Origin: Apostichopus japonicus
Taxonomy: Eukaryota > Echinodermata > Holothuroidea > Aspidochirotida > Stichopodidae
DNA length: 64,000 nt
Assembly: GCF_037975245.1 (NCBI RefSeq)
Contig: NC_092577.1
Coordinates: forward strand, 15,886,013 to 15,950,012
Direction: 5' to 3'
Position 1 is the first letter of the stretch. Every line of letters starts with the position of its first letter. Positions 11,548 to 22,471 of this stretch are shown here, piece by piece. The position numbers and the translations under genes are program-made. Under the pieces are notes generated by a model. The model saw only the letters and a program-made list of their open reading frames with translations, had not been told where the DNA came from and searched no databases.

Positions 11548-12971
11548 ATGAAAAAGATAGAGAGGTTTAGCAACCGGTGAAGGGTTTTCGTTTTTGGAAC
11601 ATTGCATTACTTTGCATACTTCAAAATGTATGAGGATGTATGAGAATATAGATTTTACAGTGTTATCTTTTCTCTGCAATAATTCCTTCCAGTTAAAATA
11701 AAACACTACAGCCTTGAGAAGTGCCAATCCTAACTGGAGTCTGTAATGACCCTTCACTGTATTCCCATCTCTTTAATATTTTTGGGAAAAAATACATTTA
11801 AAATACTCCAATTTCAACAGCATCTCTTAAGATTTGACATTAAACCATAAAGATAACCTACAAAATACAATACTAATTTACTGGTAGCACCCTGCATTCG
11901 TGCAGCCCATATATGTGTTTCTTAATTTGAATTTCATTTTTTTCCCCACTACCCCACACCAGTCTTCCCCTGCCACAATTAATGATGCTAATCAGGAATG
12001 TCAAATTCCAAATGACTTTGTTCAAAAATTATTTTATTTTATTTTATTTTTTTAAAGAAAATGGTTAGGCTACATTTTTCACATTGACTGTTGGTGTTAG
12101 GCAACACATTGCTAACATGCTATGACACCAAAAGTTGCCAGAATTTGGCTGTACATGTCATACAATTAGGCACAAATCTTAGGTTGCATTGGTTTATTGC
12201 ACCTACAGTATGTACTATCCTTAGAACACTTTATACCAGCTATATTACTGGCTTACCATAAGACTATGGCCAAAATTATCAGACAGTTTTAAGATCATGT
12301 TAATAATTATGTTACATTTCTACAGCCTGGTAATGGTCTGGTAACCTATCCTCTATAGAGCCTAGTCACATGGAATGGTAAAACTTGTTTAGAAGGCACT
12401 AATTATAGCTTTTGATATTATGTCGATATTCTCGTTTAAAAGAAACGAAAAGGCTGGGCCTAGGCCTAAACTAGTTTTCACTAGTGTAAATTTTCGACTT
12501 GGTCATACTAGCCTAGGCTATGACTCTATGAGCAACTGAAAATCAAAGCTCAAACACTGCAGCGTAAAAAGATTAGGGAAAACTAGTATTATTCTCATTA
12601 AAGTACAGCTTCAAAATCAGAGGATATTTCTTTTGGATTTCTGACATGAACTGGTTTCTTACTACAATACGTTTGATTATTGGTGTTCAAACTAGGTTTG
12701 TCGTACCTATGCAGCATAGTAGTACTGCCTAGTAATACTATAGTACTATTACGTACTAGTATTACTATTATTATTATAGTAAACACAGACTTGTAGAGTA
12801 GTATATAAAACCCCCTACAGCACCACCTTAGACCTAACGTCCTAAGCTAGTCAAGGCAACATCTTCAACTTTGCAAACCCTGAAAGTCAGAATTCAATGA
12901 AATTTTGAGAAAAAACTACATTTATTTTATAATCATTGTAATTTAACTGGTATCCTTCATAAAAAACTTAC
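11548..12971 (-). other. First intron of the SET gene
   Basis: It spans from the GTAAGT donor beside 12,972 to the acceptor just upstream of the ATG at 11,537. Short open frames show no family features, and no RNA gene is seen. Confidence 0.5.
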
Positions 12972-13040
12972 CGCGTAAGTGAATTTCGACGGCTCGGAGC
13001 CTTCAGAGGACGAGGTCCCCGAACAAACGATGCAAGAATC
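12972..13040 (-). other. Probable 5' UTR exon of the SET gene
   Basis: A GC-richer stretch ends in CACTTACGCG followed by GTAAGT, a strong donor, on the same strand as the SET exons. No in-frame ATG is seen, so it would be untranslated leader. The transcription start is not defined by the sequence. Confidence 0.45.
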
Positions 13041-13097
13041 GGATATACTAATAAACTGGCGCAGTGCAGCGCTCTAATGCAATGTATAACATTTCGT

Positions 13098-13108
13098 GCG
13101 CGGGAAAA
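13098..13108. promoter_or_regulatory. E2F-like site upstream of the SET gene
   Basis: On the minus strand this reads TTTTCCCGCGC, which fits the E2F core TTTSSCGC. It lies about 100 bp upstream of the inferred first exon. E2F control would suit a KMT5A-like gene, whose relatives are cell-cycle regulated, but this is an inference from one short motif. Confidence 0.3.
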
Positions 13109-13119
13109 GTGGGTTGCCT

Positions 13120-13920
13120 AATGAAAGGTTTTATTCGTGTTGATAAAATATTTTAGCCATTTATTGAAGAAAAAATTTAAGTTTTTGTGCTGTTATTGAG
13201 TATTTCACACTTTTAGCATTTTACTTGGCTGTCTTCGATACAGTGGGTTTGGGACGGAATATTAATTTACATTTGACATGATTAATGGAATGAATATTTT
13301 ATTACTCTGGCAACAATTAGTGTTATATTCGACACACTTGTTTGATAAATCCAACGGAATTGTGTGCGGTACCCCACACTGATTCTGACATTATGGTTGG
13401 TTACAGGACTTCCTCCAAAGTTCACAAAAGGTCATAAAAAAGTTGTTGGATGCATTCTACAGAGTTTTCGTCCTCGGTCCAAGGGTTTATAGTGCATTCA
13501 TTGAACACATTGAATAGTAAAAAGTAGCAGTATACACAGTGCATGATGCACAATAAAACTTTATTAACTGAAACTTTCCAAAAAAAAAGTGCATTCTACA
13601 GTTTTCAGGAACTCCTAAAACAAAATGTTTTGACTGATTGCTTTTATGTCTGTTGCCTGGTAAAATACAGTTTGCAGACATTTCCCTATAAGAATAGCAT
13701 AGTTAAACTGATGTTGTACACTACCAGTATTTGTACTATATATATGCAAATGGAAGTGTGAGTACAGTACTTTAATTTCAGTCTAGAAGTGAAACAATTT
13801 GATATGAAATATACAGAAGCATTAAAACTGCCTCTCAACAAATAATGCTCAAAAATAATTAAGCTGTGTACCCCTACATTAAAGATCCCAAGCAAACTGT
13901 TTTGTAAAACAGTTTCCATG
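13120..13920. other. Intergenic, nothing recognised
   Basis: AT-rich sequence between the SET gene start and the next minus-strand gene. The open frames overlap on both strands and show no domain features. Confidence 0.5.
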
Positions 13921-13921
13921 A

Positions 13922-14200
13922 CAGACTAGAAAGACTGTGGCATTTGTTCCTGAGCTCCTTTCTGCACGAACAACAACAATGAAATCTGTCTAACAATCAA
14001 CAAACATGAAGAAGGAATAAAACATTAACCAAGAGCACTAAAACATTCACACTTTGATGCCAACATCAGGCTAGAGCTGAAAAGACAGTCAACATAGCTA
14101 CTTAGCAGATTAGAAAGTCTGTGGCATTTGTTCCTGAGCTCCTTTCTGCATGAACGACAACAATTAAATCTGTCTAACAATCAAGAAACATGAATTTAAC
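13922..14200. repeat. Tandem duplication, about 186-bp period
   Basis: gtggcatttgttcctgagct followed by cctttctgca and acaacaat occurs near 13,940 and again near 14,121 with few differences. It lies immediately downstream of the last exon of the Myb/SANT-like gene. Confidence 0.75.
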
Positions 14201-14239
14201 AAAGAAGTAATATATGAACACAGTAAAGTTTGACCAATT

Positions 14240-16263
14240 CTAATACCACTTTTTGTTAGCCCTTCCAGAGTGATTTCTTATGAAGTCTTTAATATTGGTC
14301 CACTTCCGTCCATCAAAAGAACTGTACTTTTCCATTACCCTATCAATAGCTGTCTTTCCAGGCAAATGGTTTAATGCTATTTCTCGTCTGAATTCCCTTA
14401 AAACTACTCTTTTCTCATCTTCTGTCCATACCCTCCTTTGGTATTTTCTCCCTGAAAGGACAACAAATATATACATTACAATGTGGTGCTTTTGAAAATT
14501 ACACCTCAATGTTGCCATGTGATAGTTTACAATATAAAGAAACAAATCACATCAAAATGTTTTGAGGTTGGTCTCCAGCATAAATTGCAATCTGTCTAGT
14601 ATATTCCTCATATTTTGTTGTTTAAATAAAAGTAGAAAAATACAAATTTTAATTGGTTTGTTTTATTTATGAACAATATTACGTTTCTTCATACTGGGTG
14701 GTTCTTCTCCTTCGAATTAGTGCTTTCAAAAGTGGTGCCATTAGCTTGATGCAGAGACCCTACACTTCCCATGCTGCCCTCATCCCTACTTGTGTCCTCC
14801 TCCTCCTCTTCCTCATCACTATCATCTGTATCATCAGATGATTCTATGTTGTCAATTTCTGTGGAAATAAAATCAATGACTGCTTAGATTTGTAGTACAG
14901 ACAGCACCACATAAACGTAGCGTAGAAAACACAGGTTAGATAACGACAAGTACCATTCCTTGCATCAAAGACACACTTTAGCCCACAGAATTACAACTTG
15001 ATAAACACTTTTTAAAGTATGACCTTAGATGATTACCAATTATTTAAAAAGGCAATTAAATTATTGATATATCAAGTTTTACAGTTCTTTAGCAGGTATA
15101 CATTCTCCTCACTTCAGTATTTCTAATGTAAACTTTACAAATCAGCTTCAAAAGTCCTATTTGAACTTTGACCCTGGGCCGTGCCTTGTGCTACGTCTTG
15201 ACATAATTTTGTCTGGAATCAAGAACAAGGTTGATAGTGTCCATTACATATTACCCAGGGAGCCCAAGAAAGCAGACAGCACAACTTTTTCCAAACTACG
15301 TAATTCAGAATGTTTATATAATATATATGAACATTAAAATTTAACGACTAAATTCTAAGGAGACTTAATTATCATCGTTACAATTATTAAGTAAGGTGAC
15401 TGAATGCAACAATGAGCTCATAGCATAACTTGGCCAAGCTACTAAATTTGAAAAGATTATACTTATTTCATGACTATAACATGATGCATCTAATCTTATG
15501 ATAACATGTCACACCACAATATTGCCCTTGAAAAGAAAGGAAGGTTAATTACCTCAGAAGTGCAATACATTTGCTCCATTCATTTCACATCTCTTTAAGA
15601 TTAACTTTTCTATACATGGGCATCCTCAATATTCAGTCTGGTCATCGAATACGAAAAAGCACCATGCAGACAGAAAGTCACAAAAGCGGTATACATATCT
15701 TGCAATGCCAAAATCATGACAAAATGTCAGTACTGCTTCCAACGTTTCAGTGTTTGATATGATGAAGTGCCCAACAACTGCCTCATGATTTATCCAATGG
15801 GCAGACATGATTTAGATCCTACTAACAATAACATCCTACTGAGATCTAAATTAAGTAGCTAAAAAAGTTACTCAACTTTCCTTATGTGTATAATGCTGCA
15901 GCTATCATCTGAAGCCTGACTTAAAACTAGTGATGTTACACACAAACTGGCCTAACCCATGTGGTATAATGTATTAGATCATATAGACCTACTGTTAATT
16001 TCCTACTATGCACACACTATGCTAGTAAGTAGTATGTATGCACAACTGGATCCTAACCTATATGACATTAAGTACAATGGTAGCACATATGGCTTCCACA
16101 ATGTACAGTAGGCTAGTCTATTAGAGGCCTATAATAGAAGTTCATAAACGAACAAAGTGGAAATTACCAAAATAATTGGGGACACTGCACAGGATTATGA
16201 TAAGTAAAGAGTAACTTACTCAGTGGATCTATTTTCCTTCAGAAGATTCTGTCTCCGTCTCAT
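14240..16263 (-). CDS. Short relative of the fusion gene: acidic exon plus Myb/SANT-like domain
   Basis: Last exon about 14,240-14,453, after a cctttcag acceptor, encodes RRVWTEDEKRVVLREF, LPGKTAIDRV and GRKWTNIKDFIRNH. This is the complete form of the Myb/SANT-like C-terminal domain that is cut short at 3,259. An upstream exon (14,690-14,862, acceptor ccacag, donor GTATGA) is acidic (EIDNIESSDDTDDSDEEEE). A likely start exon (16,220-16,263, MRRRQNLLKENRST, donor GTAAGT) lies 1.36 kb further upstream. Exon phases do not join cleanly, so at least one exon is missing from this model. No SET or recombinase part is seen. It may be a truncated duplicate of the neighbouring gene or a separate gene with the shared tail domain. 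Confidence 0.5.
14863..16219 (-). other. Introns of the short relative
   Basis: A possible donor (TTCTGAG then GTAATT) occurs near 15,550 on the minus strand, hinting at an unassigned exon. Nothing else is recognised. Confidence 0.3.
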
Positions 16264-16401
16264 GAAAGCTGGATGTTAGTAGCTAGCTGCATATTGTAGT
16301 TATCTCAGGTACAGTAGGTACTACAGTTATCTTTGTGGCAGTACATGAAATTCGAACACAGTAAGCATGCTGCAGTACAGTGTGTATGTTTGCTGATCTC
16401 A

Positions 16402-16770
16402 CAGCAATGTCAATTGGGGACATGGTCCACTGTTAGTATTGTCAAAGTAGACACACCCCATATGATTGGGGCTCATCAATTGGGGACATTTGGTCACTAA
16501 TTTAACCAGCTTCAAGCAGTCACATGACATGAAATTCTTGCACATAAATGGGGACAACACCTTGACACACGCCCCACCAGTTAATGACACAAAGTGACAC
16601 AGCTAGGCTGTAATGAATGCACCCAATGGGGACTGTCACAGATATTGCTCAAACTTTAAAAAATTCTTTCATTTGGCGGGAACTTCCAAAATCTGCACTT
16701 AACCCAAACGGGGACGTCCCCGATTGGTAGTATGTCCACACTTGGAAGGTGTGTCATCATGTAAATGTCC
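16402..16770. repeat. Candidate MITE-like block with ggggacat words
   Basis: tcaattggggacat occurs near 16,408 and again near 16,475, and an inverted version (atgtccccagttcc) lies near 16,760. The ends are not equal enough to fix termini or a target duplication. A (CA)n microsatellite follows at about 16,795-16,820. Confidence 0.3.
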
Positions 16771-16847
16771 CCAGTTCCCAGCGGGTACATACGCATACAC
16801 ACACACATACACACACACACGCCAACCTGAATACATAGGTTCCTTTG

Positions 16848-17565
16848 TTTTTAGCAAGGAACCAAAAACAGAATAAGCTTTCTGACTGGTCTTTTAGCGA
16901 TTTGGCCGTCAGCGAGTCTTATGTCAACTACTCTTACGAGGTCATCTTTCCCTGGGTAGAGCTTTACGACTTTCGACATTTTCCAAATACCACGCCTCTT
17001 GTCCTCCATCGTCGCCAAAACTCATCTACCATAGCAATACAAATCTCTGTGCGTTTCCGTGGACAAGGCAAGTCACCTCTTCCAATCAAGAAGTGAAGGT
17101 CCAACGGAGACGACGATTTGACCGTCAGAGGTCGACTATTGATGAGACCAGATATCTTACAGAAGACGGTCTCCCACTCGACGAATGTCAGACGATCTGC
17201 CTTTACGAGATGCCTCATTCCCCTCTTGACCTCCTGAACCATTCTTTCGACAGCTCCCTCCCTGTTGATGTGGCCCTCCTGGTCGAGCGAATTTCCAATG
17301 AGTATTGTAACGTTGACAATGTTCCCTCACTTGAGTCTGTTCCAACTTCCAATTTAACTCATTTATGGTGTTGTCAGCCCCCCTGAAGCAGGTAGCATTG
17401 TCGCTAATCAACAATGAGGATGACCCTCTGATGCTAATAAGTCATTCAAGAGCCTGGAGAAACGCTCGCGTTGACAAATCTTGAACGCAGGTTAGGTGCA
17501 CAGCTCTGGTAACGGTACATTTGAACATAGTCCATGGGATAAAAGCATATTTTACCCCTGGTCTA
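16848..17565 (-). pseudogene. BEL/Pao integrase remnant
   Basis: Translated on the minus strand, this gives the end of a BEL/Pao pol in several frames. In order: CTVTRAVHLTCVQDLST, then ISDNATCFRGA (second catalytic Asp region), WKFARPGGPHQQGG, INSRPLTV, VDEFWRRW, and a tail ending RPVRKLILFLVP before a stop at about 16,848. Frames change at least twice, and the gag, protease and RT parts are missing. The 5' side abuts LINE ORF1 sequence near 17,565. Confidence 0.8.
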
Positions 17566-17732
17566 TTTTTAACAACCTCTAGGCTTTGACGCAGTCGCTT
17601 TCTTGCATGTCGCACTCCCTTCAAAAGCTTGGCTGAATGCAAGATCTCATCACGGTCAGAATAACGAGTAAAACACACCTGGATCGGTCTGGACTTGGAT
17701 GTTCCCGATCACTGGACCTCTTGGTATTCTAT
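17566..17732 (-). pseudogene. LINE ORF1 fragment, downstream half
   Basis: The minus-strand reading contains RPIQVCFTRYSDRDEIL and AKLLKGVRHARKRL, typical of the C-terminal RNA-binding part of L1-like ORF1 proteins. It continues the fragment at 26,951-27,311. The two halves were separated by the LTR element inserted at 17,733-26,950, and one copy of the ctat target site restores the codon order. Confidence 0.75.
17729..17732. repeat. Target-site duplication (ctat), left
   Basis: ctat precedes the 5' LTR and recurs at 26,951-26,954 after the 3' LTR. Joining the flanks with one copy continues the LINE ORF1 codons, which confirms the 4-bp length. Confidence 0.85.
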
Positions 17733-18447
17733 TGTTATGAAATAGTAATACCATCTCTTTGATGTTACCGAAAAGCTCCATCGAGATACCTTACAGGCCT
17801 CTTATGTATTTTATCTAGGTCATGGATCCAGTTTTCCCACGAGAAGTTTTTAACTATCTTATTGAATCTTGGTACAGGGCCTTTTCCCAAAATAGATTCC
17901 ATTATGTCTGTGGAACATTCGAGAAGGTTCTCTCACGTGGTATGGAAGTTTCCATAGAAAGGGGATGGACTTCCAAACTCCCAACCAATCAGGGCAGATC
18001 AGTGCCAGCGCACTTATTTTTATATCGTTAAGTTAATATAGGATGGTCAGGTTATTGGCTGCCTTCTGATTATGCGCAGAGGGATTTGATAGAAGTAAGG
18101 TATAAAAGAAAAAGGAGGCCGAAAGTTTACGCACTTGGTCAGCAAATTTATCACTCCGCCGAAAGTTCATCACTTCCTCTAATTGCGTAATTGACGGAGT
18201 CAAGTCAAGTCAAATCATTGTAATTTAGTTTTATTTGTAAAGAGAATCGACAGAGAAGAAATTATACCGAATCATTAATCAAATCCTATCTCGTCAACTT
18301 GTTTTTTGTGTGAACTCATTGTTTTCTTCCGTTCGAGACATCTCCTGAAGAAGCATAAATACGGCATCAAGATATCCCAGTACCTTTCTATCGCGAGTTC
18401 CGATATAGTTTTACTATCGGAGGAAGCGGGCTCGACACAATATTACA
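17733..18447 (+). repeat. 5' LTR
   Basis: 715 bp, starting tgttatgaaatag and ending caatattaca. The only difference I see from the 3' LTR is a c/t near 17,828 (gatcca here, gattca there). A TATA box (tataaaag) lies at 18,101. Confidence 0.95.
18101..18108 (+). promoter_or_regulatory. LTR TATA box
   Basis: tataaaag inside the 5' LTR, repeated at 26,604-26,611 in the 3' LTR. It is the probable promoter of the retrotransposon. Confidence 0.55.
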
Positions 18448-18465
18448 TGGTGGAGATCGGTTGCT
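18448..18465 (+). promoter_or_regulatory. Primer-binding site
   Basis: tggtggagatcggttgct begins directly at the LTR end with TGG, as expected for pairing to a tRNA 3' CCA end. The tRNA is not identified. Confidence 0.6.
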
Positions 18466-19104
18466 TTCTTCAGGAAGAAATCGGTAACGGAACTTTCACA
18501 ACTTTCGTTCGTTACGATCAATAACGAACAGGAGATTTTTTTGGCCCGAAGACCTAACGAGGAATGCAACGCATGTCCACGACCTAGCCTAACGGAAACA
18601 CTCTACGAGGGAAGACGGCCTATACTAGCCTAAGTCTGTACACCGGAACCACTGATCGTACACTAACGTTAATCAACCCAGCATGCAGTTCGCGTTTGAA
18701 CATTCGCGCAACTAGTAGTTAGTCATACTACAGCTCTAAACATCAGAACTGAACATTTTCGCGATCTAAGCCTAGGCTCTACCCGATGTTAACGGCAAAC
18801 GAATCTGAAGTTCTTACGAGATGTAGGCTCACCTGCTACTGCTACTACATGCCGCTACTACTACTACTAACCGAGGGACTTCAATCATCGTTTGCAGTTC
18901 CACTACCAGTTCTTAGTTAAACTTAAGGGTGAGTGAAATCATGCCAATTTGTATCCCAACCCCTATTTGAGATCAGAGTGTACCGATAAGTTATTGTAAT
19001 CGTGTCCATGTATTGCATATTTGTTATTTAATTGCGGTCGATAGTGTGTTCAATTAAGTATAGGCTCATGTTGTATACTCATAACTAGCCTAATTGTATG
19101 CGGC
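18466..19104 (+). other. Retrotransposon leader
   Basis: Untranslated leader between primer site and gag start, with no long open frame. A (cta)n-like run lies near 18,837-18,870. Confidence 0.6.
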
Positions 19105-20064
19105 ATGATGTCCGTCAGTGAACAGGAAACTTCGACCTCTGTTAATGTTATGCAGAAACATAGGCCCACTGATTTTTTGCCATCACGATTTCAGGGCGAT
19201 GTAATTGATGCAGATTTAGCCGAAGCTCATTATTTGGGATTTGAAGATTATTTAGAGGTGCATAAATTGCCGTCCCAAACCACCCCTGAGGCTGTAGCGG
19301 AAGAATTTAATGAAATATGTCGCATATTTAAGCGAACACTTAAAGGCCAAGCCAGACTCTGGATTGAAAAGAAAAATTTTTCAACTATTGCTGATCTGCG
19401 CAAGCAATTCCTTGCTCGTTTCAGTCCAGGGACCTCTTCCTACGCTAAATCACAGGCATTTCATGCATTAAGCTATACGCCAGGTGATACAGCTCAAGCT
19501 CATTTGGCCAAAATTTCCAAAGCTGCAGCACAATTAAATTATGGTGAGGACCAAATTAGAGATAAATTGATCTCGACCCTGCCTTTGCAATGTCGCTCAG
19601 CAGTGTTAATGTCTGCATCACCAAAAGCAACAATTGCAGATTTGGTCATGAAAGTACAGTGCTATTTTGACTTACAAATACAAAGTCAACCCCCAGTTTC
19701 TTCCGAACCATTTATGGCAATGCACGACAAAGCGTCTTCTGTTCAGACTCCTACTATTTCTGCATCTTCTGAGATACACGAGTTGTGTACCAAAATTCAG
19801 GAATTAGAGACCAAGTTTGATCAGTCACGTAGGTCAGAATTGCAAGACGATCCTAAAGATATGAGGCAAAGATATAGTTCTCGTGATTCTCGTGGTCCTA
19901 GGACAGGTCAGAATAATAACAGGAGAAGGTTACCGTATTTTAATCCTTCAGTCACATGTTACTACTGCCAAAATCGAGGTCATTTTGCACAATATTGTCA
20001 AATTCGCCTAAGCCATGAAATGGAGGCTAATGTAAAGAGAGTACCAACACAGAATTTTCATTAG
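19105..20064 (+). CDS. gag: gag
   Basis: 319 codons from ATG. An alpha-helical capsid-like region with RLWIEKKNFSTIADLRKQFL (the retrotransposon gag pattern) spans about residues 40-190. A basic stretch follows, then one zinc knuckle, CYYCQNRGHFAQYC, near residue 285. It stops at TAG (20,062). The next frame (-1) is open across the stop, so a -1 shift would give gag-pol, although no classic slippery heptamer sits in frame there. Confidence 0.9.
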   Translation: MMSVSEQETSTSVNVMQKHRPTDFLPSRFQGDVIDADLAEAHYLGFEDYLEVHKLPSQTTPEAVAEEFNEICRIFKRTLKGQARLWIEKKNFSTIADLRKQFLARFSPGTSSYAKSQAFHALSYTPGDTAQAHLAKISKAAAQLNYGEDQIRDKLISTLPLQCRSAVLMSASPKATIADLVMKVQCYFDLQIQSQPPVSSEPFMAMHDKASSVQTPTISASSEIHELCTKIQELETKFDQSRRSELQDDPKDMRQRYSSRDSRGPRTGQNNNRRRLPYFNPSVTCYYCQNRGHFAQYCQIRLSHEMEANVKRVPTQNFH

Positions 20065-21263
20065 GGAGCACTTATGATAGCACTCATCATACAGTGACTC
20101 CAGACAAAGTACCAAGTAAGGGAAGATCGAAACGTAAAGCAAATAATATTTGGAAGAATAGTAATATTCCTAGTTCTAGATATACAGGGAACGAACGTAA
20201 TGTGGATATTCAACTGGACACACGTAATTTTGTAAGAGGTACTTTACATGATGGTAAAGGAATTTCATTGTTGTTTGATAGTGGAGCGACACGCTCTATC
20301 ATTTCTTCTTCTACAGTGCAAAATTCAAAGTATTTATCCTCTATACAACCAGTCTCAGTTGATGTAGTAAACCTAAAGTTGGGTAATGGTCAGTTTATTC
20401 ATGCGTATAGCACGATAACATTTCAGGTCAAAATTCAGGGTCATGAATTTCAGCTTTCTGCTTTAATTGCTGCAAACCTGACAGGTATTGACTTAATATT
20501 AGGTAGTCCAACTCTGAAGGAATTGAATGGTTCTTTGGACTTTACCACAAACTGTTTTAGAATTAAACAAGCCAAAGTCTTCCTTAGGCCAGTGCAGAGA
20601 TTTGTTATTTACCCAGGTCAGCAAAGATACATTACCGTACAGGGACGTCTTCCACTATATGCACGAAATGCAGATGTGGTTATTAAACCGTTTCCTCTGA
20701 TATCTCGTATGTGTCCTTCACGAATGTTAGTGAAAATGCATAAAGGTAGAACAAAGATTCTACTAAGGAACATGGGTAATCAGAAATTTTGTCTGCATCC
20801 TTCTCGCACAGTGGCTCATTTAGATTTAGCAGATATCATTACGGTCACAGAAGACATACCTACTGATTCTCTAGATTTTCTCAATGTCATGAGAGACATC
20901 GAAAAACCGTCTCTTTTTCGAACCAATTCTAATTCCAAAGAGAATCGTGATGAAATTACACGATATAATTTACATCGTTATCCACATTTGACAGCCGATG
21001 ATCCCCTGGTTTCCAAATCTGAACAGGAAATCATGAGACAAAACATTAATTTGGAACAAAGTATTCTAAATGCTTCAGAAACAGAGAGCATATATGAATT
21101 TCTAGACTCACATAGAGATGCATTTTCTCTTTATGGTGAATTATCTCACTGTCCAAATTATGAGGCTGATGTTACGCTTACTAATGATGAGCCATTTACA
21201 TACGTCCCTATAGACTTTCAGATGAGGACAAAGTCATTGTCGCCAGTGAGCTTGACAAATTAG
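20052..21263 (+). CDS. pol: pol, protease part
   Basis: Open in the -1 frame relative to gag and overlapping its end. The aspartic protease site LLFDSGATRSIIS starts near 20,270, and ILGSPTLKEL lies downstream. Near 21,212 the RT reading moves to another frame after YVPI; the present frame runs on to a stop at 21,263. This is not a usual frameshift place for Ty3/Gypsy, so an indel is more likely. Confidence 0.8.
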   Translation, partial: EFSLGSTYDSTHHTVTPDKVPSKGRSKRKANNIWKNSNIPSSRYTGNERNVDIQLDTRNFVRGTLHDGKGISLLFDSGATRSIISSSTVQNSKYLSSIQPVSVDVVNLKLGNGQFIHAYSTITFQVKIQGHEFQLSALIAANLTGIDLILGSPTLKELNGSLDFTTNCFRIKQAKVFLRPVQRFVIYPGQQRYITVQGRLPLYARNADVVIKPFPLISRMCPSRMLVKMHKGRTKILLRNMGNQKFCLHPSRTVAHLDLADIITVTEDIPTDSLDFLNVMRDIEKPSLFRTNSNSKENRDEITRYNLHRYPHLTADDPLVSKSEQEIMRQNINLEQSILNASETESIYEFLDSHRDAFSLYGELSHCPNYEADVTLTNDEPFTYVPIDFQMRTKSLSPVSLTN

Positions 21264-22471
21264 TGCAATTAGGAATCTTAGCGGTAGGACATCAGTCTTA
21301 TACCTCACCGGTTTTCCTCATTCCAAAGAATGGAACAAAAGACAAAGGGGTTGTCACAGATTTTCGCTACTTGAACAGTAGAATAAAACGTCTCAATCAC
21401 CCTTTTCCATTGCTGAATGAGACTATCCGTACCATAGGGTACTCTGGAGCCAAAATTTTGGGTGTTCTCGATTTAAAGTCTGCATTCTTCTGTCTGCCAC
21501 TTAGTGTTCATGCACAACAATATACAGGTATTGCTTCATTTCATGGAGGAAAGCATTATTATTATAAACGCTTACCACAGGGATTGAATTTATCTCCAGC
21601 GATCTTTCAGTCGCAAATTAATGATATTTTGGCAACGATCCCAAATTCAAATAAGTTCTGTATTGCTCATCATGACGATATTATTGTGTACAGTGCAGAC
21701 AAACAACACCTACAGGCAATTTTTAAGGTTTTAATGTACAACGGATTGAAAATATCTCCGAAAAAGTGTAGCATTTTCCAAAATTCAGTCCGATATATGG
21801 GACATTTGCTCTCAATAACCCCAGAAGGTGAGGCTTGTATCCAACCTTTGCATGACAGATGTGCAGCAATCAGGAACACACCGAAACCACACAATGTTAA
21901 GTCAGTAAGACGATTTGTAGGTGCAGTTAATTATGTGGCTTCATTTTTCCCAAATATTCAAGCACTTTTGAGACCATTACATCATTTGAGTCGTAAGAGT
22001 AAGGTATTTAAATGGACAGAGGAACATCAGTGTGCATTTCAAAGTATTAAAGAGTTGTTGTGTAATCCACCTATATTGCATATGCCACAGAAATGTGGTC
22101 GTTTTGTATTATATAGCGACACATCACGAGTAGCAACAGGATCATACCTGACACAAAGAGTTAATGGCAAAGAGAATATTATTGCATATTACTCTAAGAT
22201 ATTACCACCAGCATGTCAGAGGTATAGTGTAACTGAATTAGAAATGATGGGTCTATTTATTAATGTGACAGCATTCAAACATTTATTGCAAAATGTAGAA
22301 TTTGAGTTGTTTAAGTCAAAACAAGAACCAGCAACTTCACGCTTACGTAAGCTTCTGTTCAAATTGTCAGAATTTACATTCAAGGTTGGTTATAAGAAAG
22401 GCTCAGAATTGGTTGTGGCAGATTATTTGTCTAGAGCACCACAGGAATTCCACTCTGAAATGTTCTTATGA
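21212..22471 (+). CDS. pol: pol, reverse transcriptase and RNase H
   Basis: RT motifs in order: TSPVFLIPKNG, VTDFRYLN, GVLDLKSAFFCLPL (first catalytic Asp), YKRLPQGLNLSPAIFQ and AHHDDIIVYS (21,665 onward), where the usual YxDD is HHDD. The thumb/connection region has RYMGHLL and VRRFVGAVNYVASFFP. RNase H shows FVLYSDTS, TELEMMGL and ADYLSRAP. The frame stops at TGA (22,469-22,471), and the next part continues in +1. The Tyr-to-His change may lower polymerase activity; Asp-Asp is intact. Confidence 0.9.
   Translation, partial: RLSDEDKVIVASELDKLVQLGILAVGHQSYTSPVFLIPKNGTKDKGVVTDFRYLNSRIKRLNHPFPLLNETIRTIGYSGAKILGVLDLKSAFFCLPLSVHAQQYTGIASFHGGKHYYYKRLPQGLNLSPAIFQSQINDILATIPNSNKFCIAHHDDIIVYSADKQHLQAIFKVLMYNGLKISPKKCSIFQNSVRYMGHLLSITPEGEACIQPLHDRCAAIRNTPKPHNVKSVRRFVGAVNYVASFFPNIQALLRPLHHLSRKSKVFKWTEEHQCAFQSIKELLCNPPILHMPQKCGRFVLYSDTSRVATGSYLTQRVNGKENIIAYYSKILPPACQRYSVTELEMMGLFINVTAFKHLLQNVEFELFKSKQEPATSRLRKLLFKLSEFTFKVGYKKGSELVVADYLSRAPQEFHSEMFL

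Noticed and set aside
17822-18031. Open frames inside the LTRs (start MDPVFPREVF)
   Set aside because: Present in both LTRs, short, and without family features; taken as LTR sequence.
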